Below, one piece after another: positions 18,234 to 29,200 of a stretch of DNA of 64,000 bases. Below the pieces are notes generated by a model, which was given only the letters and a program-made list of their open reading frames with translations, was not told where the DNA came from and made no database searches. Positions within the stretch are counted from its first letter, which is position 1, and every line of letters begins with the position of its first letter. The DNA comes from Ceratobasidium sp. AG-K (taxonomy: Eukaryota > Basidiomycota > Agaricomycetes > Cantharellales > Ceratobasidiaceae), in the NCBI GenBank assembly GCA_037039685.1, contig JAWNGF010000009.1, positions 2,170,001 through 2,234,000 on the forward strand, given 5' to 3'. The position numbers and the translations under genes are program-made.

Positions 18234-19557
18234 AATTCAATGTCTGAAGAGATTTCTCCAATCTAGGCTTCGAAACCTGATGCTGTATTCTTGGAAGGAC
18301 AGACCCTTGCTGAGTGTCCCTTGCCGCCGCATGTGAAGCAAATCATGGGTCCTTTTCCTTTTCCATCAAGATCCATTGCATTGGGGTCTTTGGCAGGAAT
18401 GGAGGGTTTGGGTGTTTGAACAGTAGGAGTGCTGAAAGTACTGGTCCAGGTGTCTTTTTGAATAGCTCCAAACAGGACATTTCCCTTTGTTCCGTTGTCC
18501 CAGGAGATCTGTGGAACTGGACAACCCTTGGCGTTCCTGGTTATACTTGAGATTCTGCTGTATTGCACTCCACCTGTAGGTTTTGACATAAAGACGCAAT
18601 TGTTTATGTTGAACCTTTGACCCAGCAGGGTGTTTGGAGTGCTTGTAGCTGCCTTGGATGTGGTTTGTTTCAAGGTACTGGTTTGTAGGCCTTGGACCTT
18701 TTTGGGTGCATTAATGGTGTTCATTGTGGAATCAATTTCTAGGGCTCTTTTGCAAACTTGGTTGAATGTCCTTGTTGCTTCATGGGGTTTAAAGTTCTGT
18801 GACACCATGGCCATCTTGATTTCATCTTTAAGACCATCATAGAAATCATCATGAAGTACTTGATCAGTGTACCCAAGTACCAATGAATAGGTGACAAAGT
18901 CTTGTAGGTCATCTTGGACAGAGTTCTTCTGGATCAACTTCTTGTATAGTTGTCTATATCAGTCAATTTTGTGGACATTGCCAAACCTAGCTTGCATTTT
19001 GTTCCAAAATTTGTCTATGTCATGTAGCCAATTGGTTGCTCCTCTTCTTGCCGTATCTACATCGATTCTGGGTTGCATCCATACATAGGCAGGTCCCTTG
19101 CAATAACCCATAATGTAAGTGATTTTTTGTTCTGTGGTTGCTTGTGGGATGTATGGTTTATGTACAGGGTACATTGTGATTTAAACTCATCAAATTTATC
19201 TACCTCTCCAGAAAATTCTTCTGGGGGGTGCATTTTGAGTTTATACCCTGGCGTAGTTGTTGATGCGGTTGTGGAGGGTGTTGCTCCTAGGTTTGCTAGT
19301 GATTGAGATACCGCGTTCATTAATTGGTGAAGAGGTGCAATTTGTGAGGTCTGGTTTTGGATTGCCATGACGTCCACAACAGTGTTGTCAATCCCTTGTT
19401 CTAGAGTGGTGGTGATGCTATTTAAGGCATTGATGTGGCCATTTATCTTTTGCACCTCATCTATTAGGGCATTGATTGCGTGTGCTACTATGTCGGGTGG
19501 AGATGTTTCAGATATTTGGGTAAACCCCCCTTGACTTGGTGATGGGGCTCTTGACAT
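18214..19557 (-). pseudogene. gag: Element A Gag (broken)
   Basis: ATG at 19557, MSRAPSPSQGGFTQIS. The capsid domain and the small SH3/Tudor-like module (about 18600-18440) precede the knuckle CFTCGGKGHSARVC. Breaks are a frameshift near 19140, a TGA at about 18960 where element B has CGA, and a TAG near 18265 where element B has CAG. The N-terminal half before the capsid is a predicted helical region (INALIDEVQKINGHINALN). Confidence 0.88.
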
Positions 19558-19581
19558 ATTGGAGCAGGGAGAAGTGTGAAT

Positions 19582-20393
19582 TTATTGGGAGCCAAGACTG
19601 TACAAAATATTGCAAATCCTTCTGCAAACTCTTCTATCTTTAATGACCCGCAGACTTCTTAAAAACACCAATTCAAGATTCTCATCTTCCAGAAACAATG
19701 CGTTGATCACTCCTAGTTTGTCGTACTGTTTGTATATGTAGTTATGATGAACATCTTCAATGAAGAGTGATAGGGATTCTAGTCTAAGCTGTTCCCTGTG
19801 TTGTTCCTGTGTGAGTTGAGGTCTTGGTCCCACTGAAAAGGGTTGGGTGCAATGGTATTTAGATGATTTAGAAGGCGGTAATCCTGGTTAATAGGAATAC
19901 ACACTTCTGCTGCAAGAGGGCAGTATCTGCTCTTGATTTTGTCTTTGAGAGTCTCAATGGTGCGCCACTGATGTTTGTTGTTGTTGATGAGGTTTTTGAC
20001 CTTTCAAGTATGTTTTTCTTGGACTTTTATGAGTTGGTTGCAGTTTTTGATCAGGACACGGGTTTGCTCTTGTAGGCGCTTGACTTCAATGTTGGTGTCA
20101 GTTAGGTTTATGCTTTGGACACAATCTTGATTGGCTTGTAGTTTGTTTGTGTTATCAATGCTGATTTTGATGAACTCAAGCCTTGAGTGGAGTGTTTGAT
20201 AATCAGCTTCAAGTTGGTTGTGGTTTTCATTGTTCCTTATACGCTTGACCCTTAGCTCCTCTGCTTGTTCAACTTGATCTTCTTCTAGTACTTCAATTTG
20301 ACTGTTTAATTTGTCAACTTTGGTGTCTAGATCAAGTACAAAGTCTTTTAGTCTAAAGACTGCTTTGCAGAGGCTAAAAAATGCAGGGAACAC
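19582..20393 (-). pseudogene. Element A leader ORFs upstream of gag, coiled coil
   Basis: Two frames lie between primer site and gag. Frame 1 (20393-20004, opening without ATG) encodes about 129 residues dominated by heptad-like sequence (DTKVDKLNSQIEVLEEDQ, LHSRLEFIKISIDNTNKL, IEVKRLQEQTRVLIKNC) and continues after one TGA shared with element B (KVKNLINNNKHQW … RYCPLAAEVCIPI). Frame 2 (19833-19582) encodes 83 residues with LESLSLFIEDVHHNYIY and VINALFLEDENLELVFLR, ending just before gag. Both are recognisable in element B. A plausible 54-nt intron (acceptor TTTTTTAG before CCTCTGC) would join frame 1 in phase to the upstream frame at 20595-20410. Function unknown; a coiled-coil accessory or N-terminal Gag extension is possible. 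Confidence 0.5.
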
Positions 20394-20861
20394 TTTTAAG
20401 GTTAATTAGTCAGTTACTAATTAACCCTTTTTTAGTGCATACTGATGAAACAACGAGTTGATGGGGTTTTTTGATGGATGTGAGTATTAACTTGGGTGGT
20501 GCTCTGACCACTTTCCAGGTTGACTTGAGAGGATCTGGCTTCCTCAAGATGTTGATAGGGATGTGAAGGGTGCTGAACGCTAAGCTTTTGCTCAATATAC
20601 TCCTTATCTGATCTTATCAGTTATCAACAGCCTTGGGCGGGTGTGATAGCAACAGTGTATAACAGAGTAAGGGTGTATTTAGCTGACTAAAGCTGCTATG
20701 ACCCAAAAGAGGATAACAATTGGGTTCACTGACAGCATACAGCAATGTGGGACTACTGGTCTATATCAAGTATAGCTTGTTGTCCATTGTACTATGCTCG
20801 TTTTCCCGTGTATGTTCTATCTACTTGGTGGAAGAGCAGGAGCCTAAAGCTGATGCTTAAA
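20394..20861 (-). other. Element A 5' untranslated region
   Basis: It corresponds to 15726-16188 of element B. It holds a short open frame without ATG (20595-20410, FSTLHIPINILRKPDPLKS) and a perfect 9-bp inverted repeat TTAATTAGT/ACTAATTAA with a 5-nt loop near 20405-20427. Nothing else is seen. Confidence 0.5.
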
Positions 20862-20873
20862 AAGGCTTGACCT
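20862..20873 (-). other. Element A primer binding site, self-priming type
   Basis: On the minus strand AGGTCAAGCCTT follows the 5' LTR after two bases and complements AAGGCTTGACCT inside that LTR, as in element B. Confidence 0.72.
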
Positions 20874-20875
20874 AA

Positions 20876-21291
20876 TGTCCTGACTTGGGTCAATTAGGTA
20901 TATAAGAGGTTAAGGGGTTTGACTTAAGCAAGTCTTAGAACCCAAGGAGTAGTGTTTAGTAAGAGGATTTGATTGTACAAGTCCTAGTGGAAAGGAGGTC
21001 AAGCCTTGTCGTTAACTGGCTTGACCTCTGGGTTTATATACATGAGGGATCAGTGCCACGTCATCATCTATCAGTGGGAGAAAGCCGAGTACAACCAATG
21101 ATAAGCAAGATAAGAGGTATGACTTGACTTTCTGGAAGTTCCAGAAGCTTTCACCAATATCAAATGGAAAGACAAATACATCACATGATACAAGTTAAGT
21201 GCCAGAGGACATTTGTACCAAAAAAGGAAAGTGTTCGGAAAAAAAGATATAAAATCAGAATAAAATGTCTGAGCTTAGTCAGCTCATGACA
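20876..21291 (-). repeat. Element A 5' LTR
   Basis: 416 bp, TGTCCTGACTTGGG … CAGCTCATGACA on the plus strand. It is closely similar to both LTRs of B, with the TATA box and hairpin conserved. Its right edge abuts element D pol at 21292. Confidence 0.92.
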
Positions 21292-23485
21292 ATTAATCAA
21301 GGAATTCATCAAGGTGCCTATCCTTCTACAACCTGACCACGACAAAGGGTTCATCATTGAATGTGATGCATTGGACAAAGCTACAGGAGCAGTCCTCAAT
21401 CAATATGGCCCTGACAACAAACTCCACCCTGTCGCGTTTATGTCCAAAAGCCTATCTCCGGCAGAACATAACTACAACATCTTTGACAAAGAACTCTTGG
21501 CAATCATCAAAGCATTCAAGGAATGGTGCCATCTTTTGGAAGGAACTGAAATCCTGGTACTACTCATTACTGATCACAAAAACCTGGAGTATTTCATGAC
21601 CTCCAAAGTGTTGATGAAAAGACAGAACAGATGGGCTGTCTTCCTCTTGGAGTGTAACTTCCAGATCAAGTACAGAGCTGGCAGACTTAATGGCAAAGCA
21701 GATGCACTCAGTCAACAAAGCAACCACAACCTAGAAGGGGGAGTGGTCCCTCAAAAACCCCTACTTTTGCTGCATCTCTTCATCAACTCGGCAGAAGAGA
21801 AACCTCACGGTATGGCATCAACTACGGATATTTGGCAAGCAGTCAAGGATCAGACACAAAGAGACAACTACTTTACATCAATCTGGGCCTTCCTTAGCAA
21901 CCACCCAGAAAAGGCACCTGCTTCTGTACAAAGGAATTCAAAGACTAGAAGATCAGGAACAACATGTTGTACCGCAAAGGAAAGATCTACATCCCAAACA
22001 ACAATGAGATCAAGCACCAGATCCTAGAACTCCACCATGACAGCAAAGCAGTCAGACACATGGGCCAAGCAAAAACACTGGAAATGGTCAAACGGCAGTA
22101 TTGGTGGCCATCCATGAAGGCCTATGTCAACAAATACGTGTCATCATGCAATTTATGCCAGAGGTCAAAACCCATCAATCAACGACCTCTTGGGGAATTA
22201 CAACCACTTGAACTTCCTTCCAAACCCTGGCAACATATTTCAGTTGATATGATTGTCAAACTTCCTCTGTCCAAGGGTCTAGACTCAATATTGGTCATTG
22301 TTGACACCCTGACTAAGATGGCACATTTCATCCCATGTACCAAAAAAACCATGTCACCCAAGCTCGCGGAACTCTTCATGGAACACTGCTGGAAAATACA
22401 TGGAACCCCAGAAACAGTTGTATCAGATTGTGGACTGACCTTTGCATCCAAAATTCATGAAGGAGCTCTATCAGGCCCCAAACATCCGGCCTAGGCTCTC
22501 TACAGCATATCACCCTGAAACTGACAGGCAAACGGAGCGCATCAATCAAACAGTCAAAGCTTTCATTTGGACATACTGCGCCTTCAAGCAACACAACTTG
22601 GCCTCACTTTTACCCTTTGCCAAATTTGCATATAACAACTTGTTCCACTCTAGCATTGGTATGACACCTTTCTTTGCCAATACAGCTCGCCACCCATCAA
22701 TCAATGGTACACCAGTGGAAGATGGTTCCGTCCCAGAAGCTGCGGCGCATGTGCAACATATCCAAGACAACCTGGAAGAAGCTAAGGTTAGCTTGACCCT
22801 GAGCAAAGAATGGGACAAGGAATATGTGGACAAGCAACGGCAGGAAGATCCCTTTATTGTGGGCAATAAGGTTTGGCTAAGCCATCAGCACATCACGAGC
22901 AATGGACAATCTTTGAAATTATTGCATAAACAACTTGGGCCCTTCACTATCCTGGAAGCAGTAGGGAAGAACGCATACAGACTACAACTCCCTCCTTCAA
23001 TGACCATGCATCCAGTAGTCAATGTATCACGCCTAGCCAAGTATGAGGAAGATGAAATTGAGGGCCACCAGGTTTATCCTCCCCCACCAATCAAGACACC
23101 AGAAGGTGAAGAGGAATATGAGGTGGAACGCATCCAAAGTTCCAAGGTGGAAAAAGGAATCCTGAAGTATTTTGTCAGATGGAAGGGCTACACTGCGGAA
23201 CATGACTCTTGGGAACCCTTGAAGAACCTTGGCAACGCATCAGAACTCATTAATGAATTCCACAAGGAACATCCAGACGCCATCAAGGAAGTCCCCAAGG
23301 TGACCAGGAAGCGTTGCCATGAGGAAACAAGGGATGACTTGGCAGCCAACAGCAAGGAAGAACAGCCCATTAGGTGTCCTAAGTGCATAAAAGAGGCTGC
23401 TGGGATCCAAGTCCCTCATCAAAAAGTTTTTACCTTCTCCACTCTTGCGCCAAAACCATGTCCTACCCCTTCTTCACTCACTGCA
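21292..23485 (+). pseudogene. pol: Element D pol remnant: RNase H, integrase, chromodomain
   Basis: It begins inside RNase H (PILLQPDHDKGFIIECDALD). The connection and integrase zinc region follow (about 22030-22165, CNLCQRSKPINQRPLG), then the core (VDMIVKLPL, VVSDCGLTF, HPETDRQTE) and a chromodomain with LKYFVRWKGYTAEHDSW (about 23160-23215). A one-base loss near 21930 shifts the frame and a one-base gain near 22448 restores it, so about 500 bp is out of frame. The VIVDTLTKMAHF string is intact here, whereas element C has a stop at the same Lys. The frame continues to 23812 beneath the extra ORF with little similarity to C. Confidence 0.88.
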
Positions 23486-23487
23486 TC

Positions 23488-23973
23488 ATGTCCTCCCAAC
23501 GCCAATCCACCAACTCAGTCATGGTCCAGGTCTACCATGACCTGTACACCTGCTCAGCGGCCTTCAAACAGTCCCTCAAAGTCGTGCCCCCCCAGGAGCA
23601 AGGCATGTACTGGCATCCTGGCATGCGCCAACACTTTTACTTCATTGTGTCTGCTTGCTATTGGTCCGGAGAGGCCCCCTGGTTGTTTGTCGGCTGCCCC
23701 CTTGTCTGCTGGCGCAACTGGATTGCCTACGCAGCTGACAACATCCACAATGCCCTTGAGATTATGGATAGGTCTTGCAAGGTCTGGCTTGGAGGCAACC
23801 CATTCAAGATAGTCAACCTCACTGTCAATCTGGAGATTAGGGAGGAGGCCATAATCAATTTGACGGATGACAAGGAGGATTATGGGGTTTGGAAAGGGAC
23901 AGGGTCAGCTGAGGACCCAATTGTAATTGACGATACTGAGGAGTTTGTGCTGATGAAGGGAGCCCCAGCCTAG
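23488..23973 (+). CDS. Element D extra ORF (ORF3), homolog of element C ORF3
   Basis: 161 residues from the conserved ATG at 23488 (the frame is open from 23383), ending in TAG at the polypurine tract, in the -1 frame relative to the chromodomain. It shares with C: VYHDLYTCSAAFK, YWHPGMRQHFYFIVSA, PLVCWRNWIA, DNIHNALEI, and DYGVWKGTGSAEDPIVIDD followed by EEFVL. The first SUMO-interaction-like motif is altered (KIVNLTVN) and the second reads AIINLTDDKE, while the third (DPIVIDDTEEF) is kept. The frame is intact although pol in the same copy is broken. Confidence 0.78.
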   Translation: MSSQRQSTNSVMVQVYHDLYTCSAAFKQSLKVVPPQEQGMYWHPGMRQHFYFIVSACYWSGEAPWLFVGCPLVCWRNWIAYAADNIHNALEIMDRSCKVWLGGNPFKIVNLTVNLEIREEAIINLTDDKEDYGVWKGTGSAEDPIVIDDTEEFVLMKGAPA

Positions 23974-23985
23974 AAGGGGGGGTAA
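23972..23985 (+). other. Element D polypurine tract
   Basis: AGAAGGGGGGGTAA directly before the 3' LTR, overlapping the ORF3 stop as in element C. Confidence 0.8.
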
Positions 23986-24431
23986 TGTCACAACCTTTTC
24001 TTCTTTCTCTCCTTGTTGTCCTGTTTGTCTTGTGCTTGGTCTTCTTCTTCTCGCCTTGGCGCATATAGTCGCCTTTATGTAAGCCATGACCGCGGGACAT
24101 GCCTGCCTGGCTGGTTCCCTTGTCTCCTTGGTGTCCCTGGACTTATCACGTTTCCTTTGTCTTGCCTCTGCTTCTCTTGGACTCCTGTCTTTTCTTGTTC
24201 TGTTTCCCTTTGTTGCTTGCTTCCTATTGTACATAGCCACAGTAGTTAGTATATATACCAGCAACACAAGTCTTGTCTCCACAAGACTTGTTCTCTTGTC
24301 TCTTTCCCCATCACTCATTGCATGACTCACTTAGGCCTTAGTGCCATACATCTGACCTTTGTCGTTGTCCCAACCCCCATCCTCACTGCCTGTGGAGTCT
24401 TGGCCTCCAAGGTTTGGCTAGGGTTGTGACA
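23986..24431 (+). repeat. Element D 3' LTR
   Basis: 446 bp, TGTCACAACC … GGTTGTGACA. It shares with the C LTR the TATA box, the hairpin arms ACAAGTCTTG and CAAGACTTGT, and long blocks such as the GCGCATATAGTCGCC region. It is diverged enough from C to be a separate subfamily member. The right flank begins CTTTA. Confidence 0.9.
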
Positions 24432-24959
24432 CTTTAATTTCCTTATTTTTTGTGTTCTTGTTGATCTGGCTACGACATCTGTTGTATAGTTGTTTCTTGG
24501 CCTGGCATTTGCAATAATGATAAAATTTTGACCCCCCAAACCTACCTGTAACACGAATCAAATACACTCGGAGCCCACCAGACGACACAGTAAACATCAC
24601 CGCCATTGACATCCAAAACCGGCTCGAACACCGTCACCGTTTGTTTAAAATTTTGACACCAGTTATATCCGCATGCAATCATTCCCCACAATCCAGCGGG
24701 GTATAGAGATCTGTAGGCTTATCCAAAAGAGAGCGATCTACTCTTATTTAGCTGGTAAACATCTGCATTCGTCATCAACATAGCATATACTCAACCTAAT
24801 TCGATCGCTGTCCTGTTTATGATATAGCATCCTGAGAAGGGACACTCTCACTCGATTACGAGGCTCAATTAAGTGTGTTGCTGGGTTCAGACATCCTTTA
24901 CTGCTCCATCCCACCCCCTGTGTGCTCCCCGTTCCCTAGTACCCCCTTAAAGTCAGCAG
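24432..24959. other. intergenic, retrotransposon edge to host gene
   Basis: No confident gene. On the minus strand a short frame touching the LTR (24612-24432) could be two exons (VSSGGLRVYLIRVTG, then AKKQLYNRCRSQINKN after a 44-bp GT..AG interval). It is cut by the LTR and resembles nothing I know. The part from about 24780 should hold the promoter of the next gene. Confidence 0.4.
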
Positions 24960-26255
24960 ATGGTCGTCGAGAGTCTTTCCCATCATGTGGTGCCAGCATC
25001 AGCCACGGCAATACCCCAGCACACCCCAGCGTCCGCTCCTGGGGTGCCACCGACCACCCTGCCCCAGTCATCCCAATCCTCGTCAATGCCAACACTCTCG
25101 GCTGCGCTCCCCCTATTGAAATACAAGAAACGCTCACCACGAGCGGTCCATCGCGAAAAGCTCCGCGAAAGGCGAAAGGCTTTGGACTCGAAGCTCCTCG
25201 CAGCAAGAAACAAATTTGTGGGGGAAATCGCCAAGCTTGGAAAAGAATTCCACAAGTCGCCACTCGAAATCCAATCGCGCGCACTTGTAAAGAACAAGTT
25301 CAGTATCACTAAGAGGAAGATCAATTCGTACAACGCCTTCCGGCGTATGCAGAGTAAACAGCGAAGTAAGTGACAGTGTTATATCATAAACTACTCGAAG
25401 CTAAAACATGGATTGTCAAAGAGGAGGCTAGCCAGTCTTGAAGCTTTGATGCAATGCAGAACGACTATATATCCTACTGCAATGCTGATCCCGAAGTCAT
25501 CCAGGCCGCACGTGAGGAGATGGAGGCCGAGCAGGAGGCAAAACAGGGGCATGTTCACAAAAACCCTTGTGCACACGCTCAACACTCGGACAAGGTCATT
25601 CGAGCATTTGACGTCGCGGTGAGTGTCTCTCAACGAGGGGGTTTCAAAAAGTTCAAACGGAAGCATAGGTCAAAGAGCTTAATTTCTCATGCAAAATTGA
25701 AGCCCTCTGTTTCTATGTTAACGGAAGTAATCGCGATCATCCAGTCCTTCAAGCCGTTTATACGACAAAAGGACTTGAGTTCTTAGAGGGCCCAATGAAG
25801 CTTAATATCAACAACTTCCTGCTGGATTTTCAGACGTTTGCACAGACGGGGTCCAAAGGTATGTATCTAACATATTTATTGGTTTATTGTCGCCTAATGA
25901 GTACAGGCATTGCCAAGAGCCATAAAGACCTCCAATCTGAGTTGAGGGCACAGGTTTCTTTGCTGTTGCTCCAGAGTCTACGTAAGCCTCTCCATATAGC
26001 AATCAGTCAAGCTGCTAATTCGTTGGAGTAGAAGGCGCTGCCCACCCTAATGAGCAAATTGGGAGGATGAAATACGCCGACTTCGAGGAACGTGTGTGCC
26101 GAAAGTACGGGGTTAACTTGGTGGGATGGCCGGAGGATATTGGAGCGATTCGCAATCCAAGCACCATAGGTAACAAGGACCTTCTTAAGCTCGTCGCGCA
26201 GCTCAAGTCCGGAGTGTGCCACTTTGAAAAGGCGCCTCACAAAGATACTGAGTAG
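24960..26255 (+). CDS. unrecognised spliced gene, basic N-terminal region and KYG-GWP C-terminus
   Basis: The first exon begins at ATG 24960: a Ser/Pro/Thr-rich start, then a basic helical segment (KYKKRSPRAVHREKLRERRK, KSPLEIQSRALVKNKFSI, NSYNAFRRMQSKQ) vaguely like an HMG-type DNA-binding helix set, with a donor GTAAGT at 25366. Later exons seem to include NDYISYCNADPEVIQAAREE (from about 25460), a stretch near 25795-25856 (donor GTATGT), GIAKSHKDLQSELRAQ (about 25908) and a last exon with KYGVNLVGWPEDIGAIRNP and LKLVAQLKSGVCHFEKAP to TAG 26255. That last motif recalls a domain common in uncharacterised agaricomycete proteins. I could not join all exons in frame, so it may be decayed. Function unknown. 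Confidence 0.45.
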
Positions 26256-29200
26256 GGCGCAAAGGTTAGAAATGGTGTACGTCATTTGTCACCAAGTTAG
26301 AAGTGTGCCAAACTGACTGGGGTCTCGCTCAACAGTGGACATCATTCCCCTATCAATTACCCTGTACGCCGCCACATAGTTTTGGAAATTTGGGGGGTTC
26401 CTTATAAGTATTCTCGAGGCTGATCGTATGCCCTATGAGCAATTTTTGGACCATTACCCCTCCTTACTCAAAAATCGATTATTTTGATGCCCACGTAGCT
26501 TTTGTTTACTGTAAACTTCGCTAGTGCGCGTACACAAATGCTATTTAGCAGATTATTCAGACTCGTGCGCGATACTTGCCCCAAGCCATAAGAAAGCCGT
26601 CCAATATCGCAGCACACGCCGGTATAGCCAAGGCATAGTATTACTGACATTAAATCAAATCGGCCCGTATGTAAATTACAAGCCGTCCGAGCCTAAGAGA
26701 AGAGATAATAATATTCTAAACGACAAGGCTGACGATATAAATGAAACCCTCCAGCTTTATATCCTGGGATGGATCGAAGCTACCTCGGCAACGCGCTGGA
26801 CACACTGGAAAGGTTTCCGTATAGTGGCGACGCTCAACAAGCGCGAGGGAGAGGGCAGGACATGGGGCGGGATGCAAAGGCACTGTATGGGAAAGGATTG
26901 AGGGGGTCGGTCGGACGTTGCGTTTGGTCTTGGTTGCATCCACAGTGATGTTCCAGTTTGGCAATAACGTACTGATAGCTTGTAAACGCTAGATGGTTGC
27001 CCTGGAGTGGAAAGGTAAGACTCACCTAGTTACTCACCATGACGTAGGTAGTAGTATAGTTCCCCTGCCTACTTGTTCGACGGACGGCACCCGAGATAGC
27101 CCGCTAGTGTACAAGGACACACGATAATCCGCTACACAAGCGCTCGGTACTGATCGGCGAGCTTGTTCAAGTTGAGCATGGTGCGGAGTGATGTTATCGT
27201 GTCTGCCGCCCGTGTCGTAATGCACGTCCAAATGAGAATTTAAGCACAACGAAACAGTAGATGAGGAAGATTACATACGGTAGATGTCCAACAGACCGGA
27301 TATCGGTCGGCAGTACCGGCAGCGGTGGCGGTAACAGAGTTGGTGGCAGGTGCGGGGACGAGATTGTGCACCTGTCAAGGTGTATTCAGTTGAGTTATCC
27401 AGTCGATATATCCGGTATGATATATCCGGTCGTCTAGGGCAATTTTTCGCAATTTTATCGCAATTTTATCGACCGGCAGTGAGGTGGTGGCGGCGGCGAC
27501 GATGACGGCGACAGGAATGGCGTTGGGGACGGGTGCACGGACAGCGACAATGGGGCATGTGACGTGCCGAGCCACGTTGCTGTAGTTAGGCGCCGCTGAT
27601 CAGCCTTGGCCGGCGGCCAAGCGGTGTCCTGGTGCCCTTAGCGCCGACGAGCGCTCCCTGTGTGTCGACGGACGACGAAAACGGAAGGAAGAAGCCGGCG
27701 CCGAGGGCAGGCGGTCGATGCCGACAAAAGCCGTGGAGTGTGCCGGGTGTTAGCGCCGGGGGCATGGAGAGATGAGTGGGAGATGCGAAGATATTGGTGG
27801 TTTCGACACATATCTGGGAGATATCGCTGGAGATGCGAAAATCCTAGGAAACACGACCTTATTAGCCGAAAAGCCCCATCAGACCTCCTCGGCTAATAAG
27901 CATAGGGTCTGGGTGAGGTACAGGTGTGCTGCAGTGCTGCAGCAGGGAAGTTGTTACAGCAGGAAGGTTGTTGCAGCAGGGGGGTTGTTGCAGCAGGAAG
28001 GTTGTTGCAGCGGGAAGGTTGTTGCAGCGGGAAGGTGGAAGAGACGGATTGATGGGCGCCGCTCACCGACCTATAAAACAGCCAGACTCGTAGTTTATGT
28101 TAGGCCCCGGAGTAGACACTGAAGCCCGTTGTTACAGTCCATACCAGACTGACCTCCAACTGTTGAAGCAAACTGACAATTCCACGATGGACCTACTTCA
28201 CGCACTGATCTTGTACCTTCCAAGACCGGGAGATCGTGCATACGTGGTCCTATTTCAGTATATTAGGCAAGTCAGACTACGTTCTCATCTGAACTTGGTC
28301 TTAACTTCGATTTATTACAGAGTTGCTCTTCCGTACCTATACGTAGTAATAAACGCTGCTCGGACCGCGGAATATATTGTCGGACTTGTGAAACTGGGCA
28401 TCGCAGTTGTATATATCGTGATGTAGGGTATGCGCGGAGCTTTTGCATGGCTCAGGTCACGTGACACACTCCCACGAGTCAATGACCAAAATAGGGACAT
28501 CGATGATGGCCTTACCCATGTCCAGTGAGTCAGCACTGGCCTGGATCGGCAGCTCGTGTGGTGCTAATTGCATCCTCCAAGACGCAGGCCGCAGAGAATC
28601 CGCGGTCGGTGCGCGCCCGTTGTCCAGGCCTAACGCCAACTATCTCTCATGTTGCCATGAATCCTCGCTATGTGTGTCCCTAATTACTGTCGATTGCTCT
28701 CGTTGTAGTCCATGTAGGCGAAATCTTGTATCTGCCTGCTGTGAGCTGATCTTGAAAAACGTTTTTATCCTTGGCCTTGTTTGTCTCCGGAATGTCATTC
28801 TTGGTTTGCACTCGATACGAATAAGTTGTGAAGCTATTATGAGCCAAAAAGAGAGGTAGGAAACCTCAAACCCACCTTTTTTCTCAACCGTACGATATAC
28901 TAGTCTCGAGGGAAAGCCGCCCGACAAGCTTCACGCCTACGGCAAGACCACTGGAATTCTATCTTCAAATCACCACACTCGGAGGTAAGTGGCTATACTT
29001 TCTCCAAAGCTGGCGCTTTGAATTGATTTAAATCGTACTTTCAGTAGTAATCCCCGCGCACAACCTAAGGGCGCTCTTGGATTAGCTGACGTTGCTGTGA
29101 CGTCCGCCGTTGATACATGAATTACCAGTGACAGGCTCCGTGAGTATTTGCAACTCTATAAATTAGATGCTTGCACGAAGCACGCGCTGCCCTTCTCATT

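Larger units (their letters stand above)
1381..21291 (-). mobile_element. Element A: Ty3/gypsy chromovirus, 3' truncated, split by element B
   Basis: Minus-strand LTR retrotransposon. Its 5' LTR is at 20876-21291. Reading leftward on the minus strand it has a primer site, a coiled-coil leader ORF, gag (ATG at 19557), and pol in the -1 frame down to 16619. There element B (2553-16618) interrupts it, and pol resumes at 2547 in RNase H and continues to an integrase fragment at 1381. The 3' end of integrase, the chromodomain and the 3' LTR are missing at the junction with E0. The 5-bp duplication expected on its right is ATTAA (21292-21296); the left partner is lost. A is the host of B, so it is older than B. 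It sits in, or was joined to, element D at its right end. Confidence 0.85.
21292..24431 (+). mobile_element. Element D: 3' half of a gypsy element of the C family
   Basis: Plus-strand remnant: RNase H to chromodomain of pol, the extra ORF, polypurine tract (23972-23985) and 3' LTR. The 5' half is absent; element A begins at its left edge, either inserted there and later rearranged or joined by deletion. Protein similarity to element C is high through integrase. Confidence 0.9.

Noticed and set aside
24432..24612. Host gene truncated by element D
   Set aside because: The two possible exons are short and match nothing known; the evidence is one GT..AG interval.
26524..26901. 125-codon ORF as a host gene
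   Set aside because: No recognisable domain, no introns, no support from context; length is within chance for this window.
27405..27480. CRISPR-like short repeats (TATATCCGGT, GCAATTTTATCG)
   Set aside because: Only two copies each, adjacent, in a eukaryotic genome; simple local duplications.
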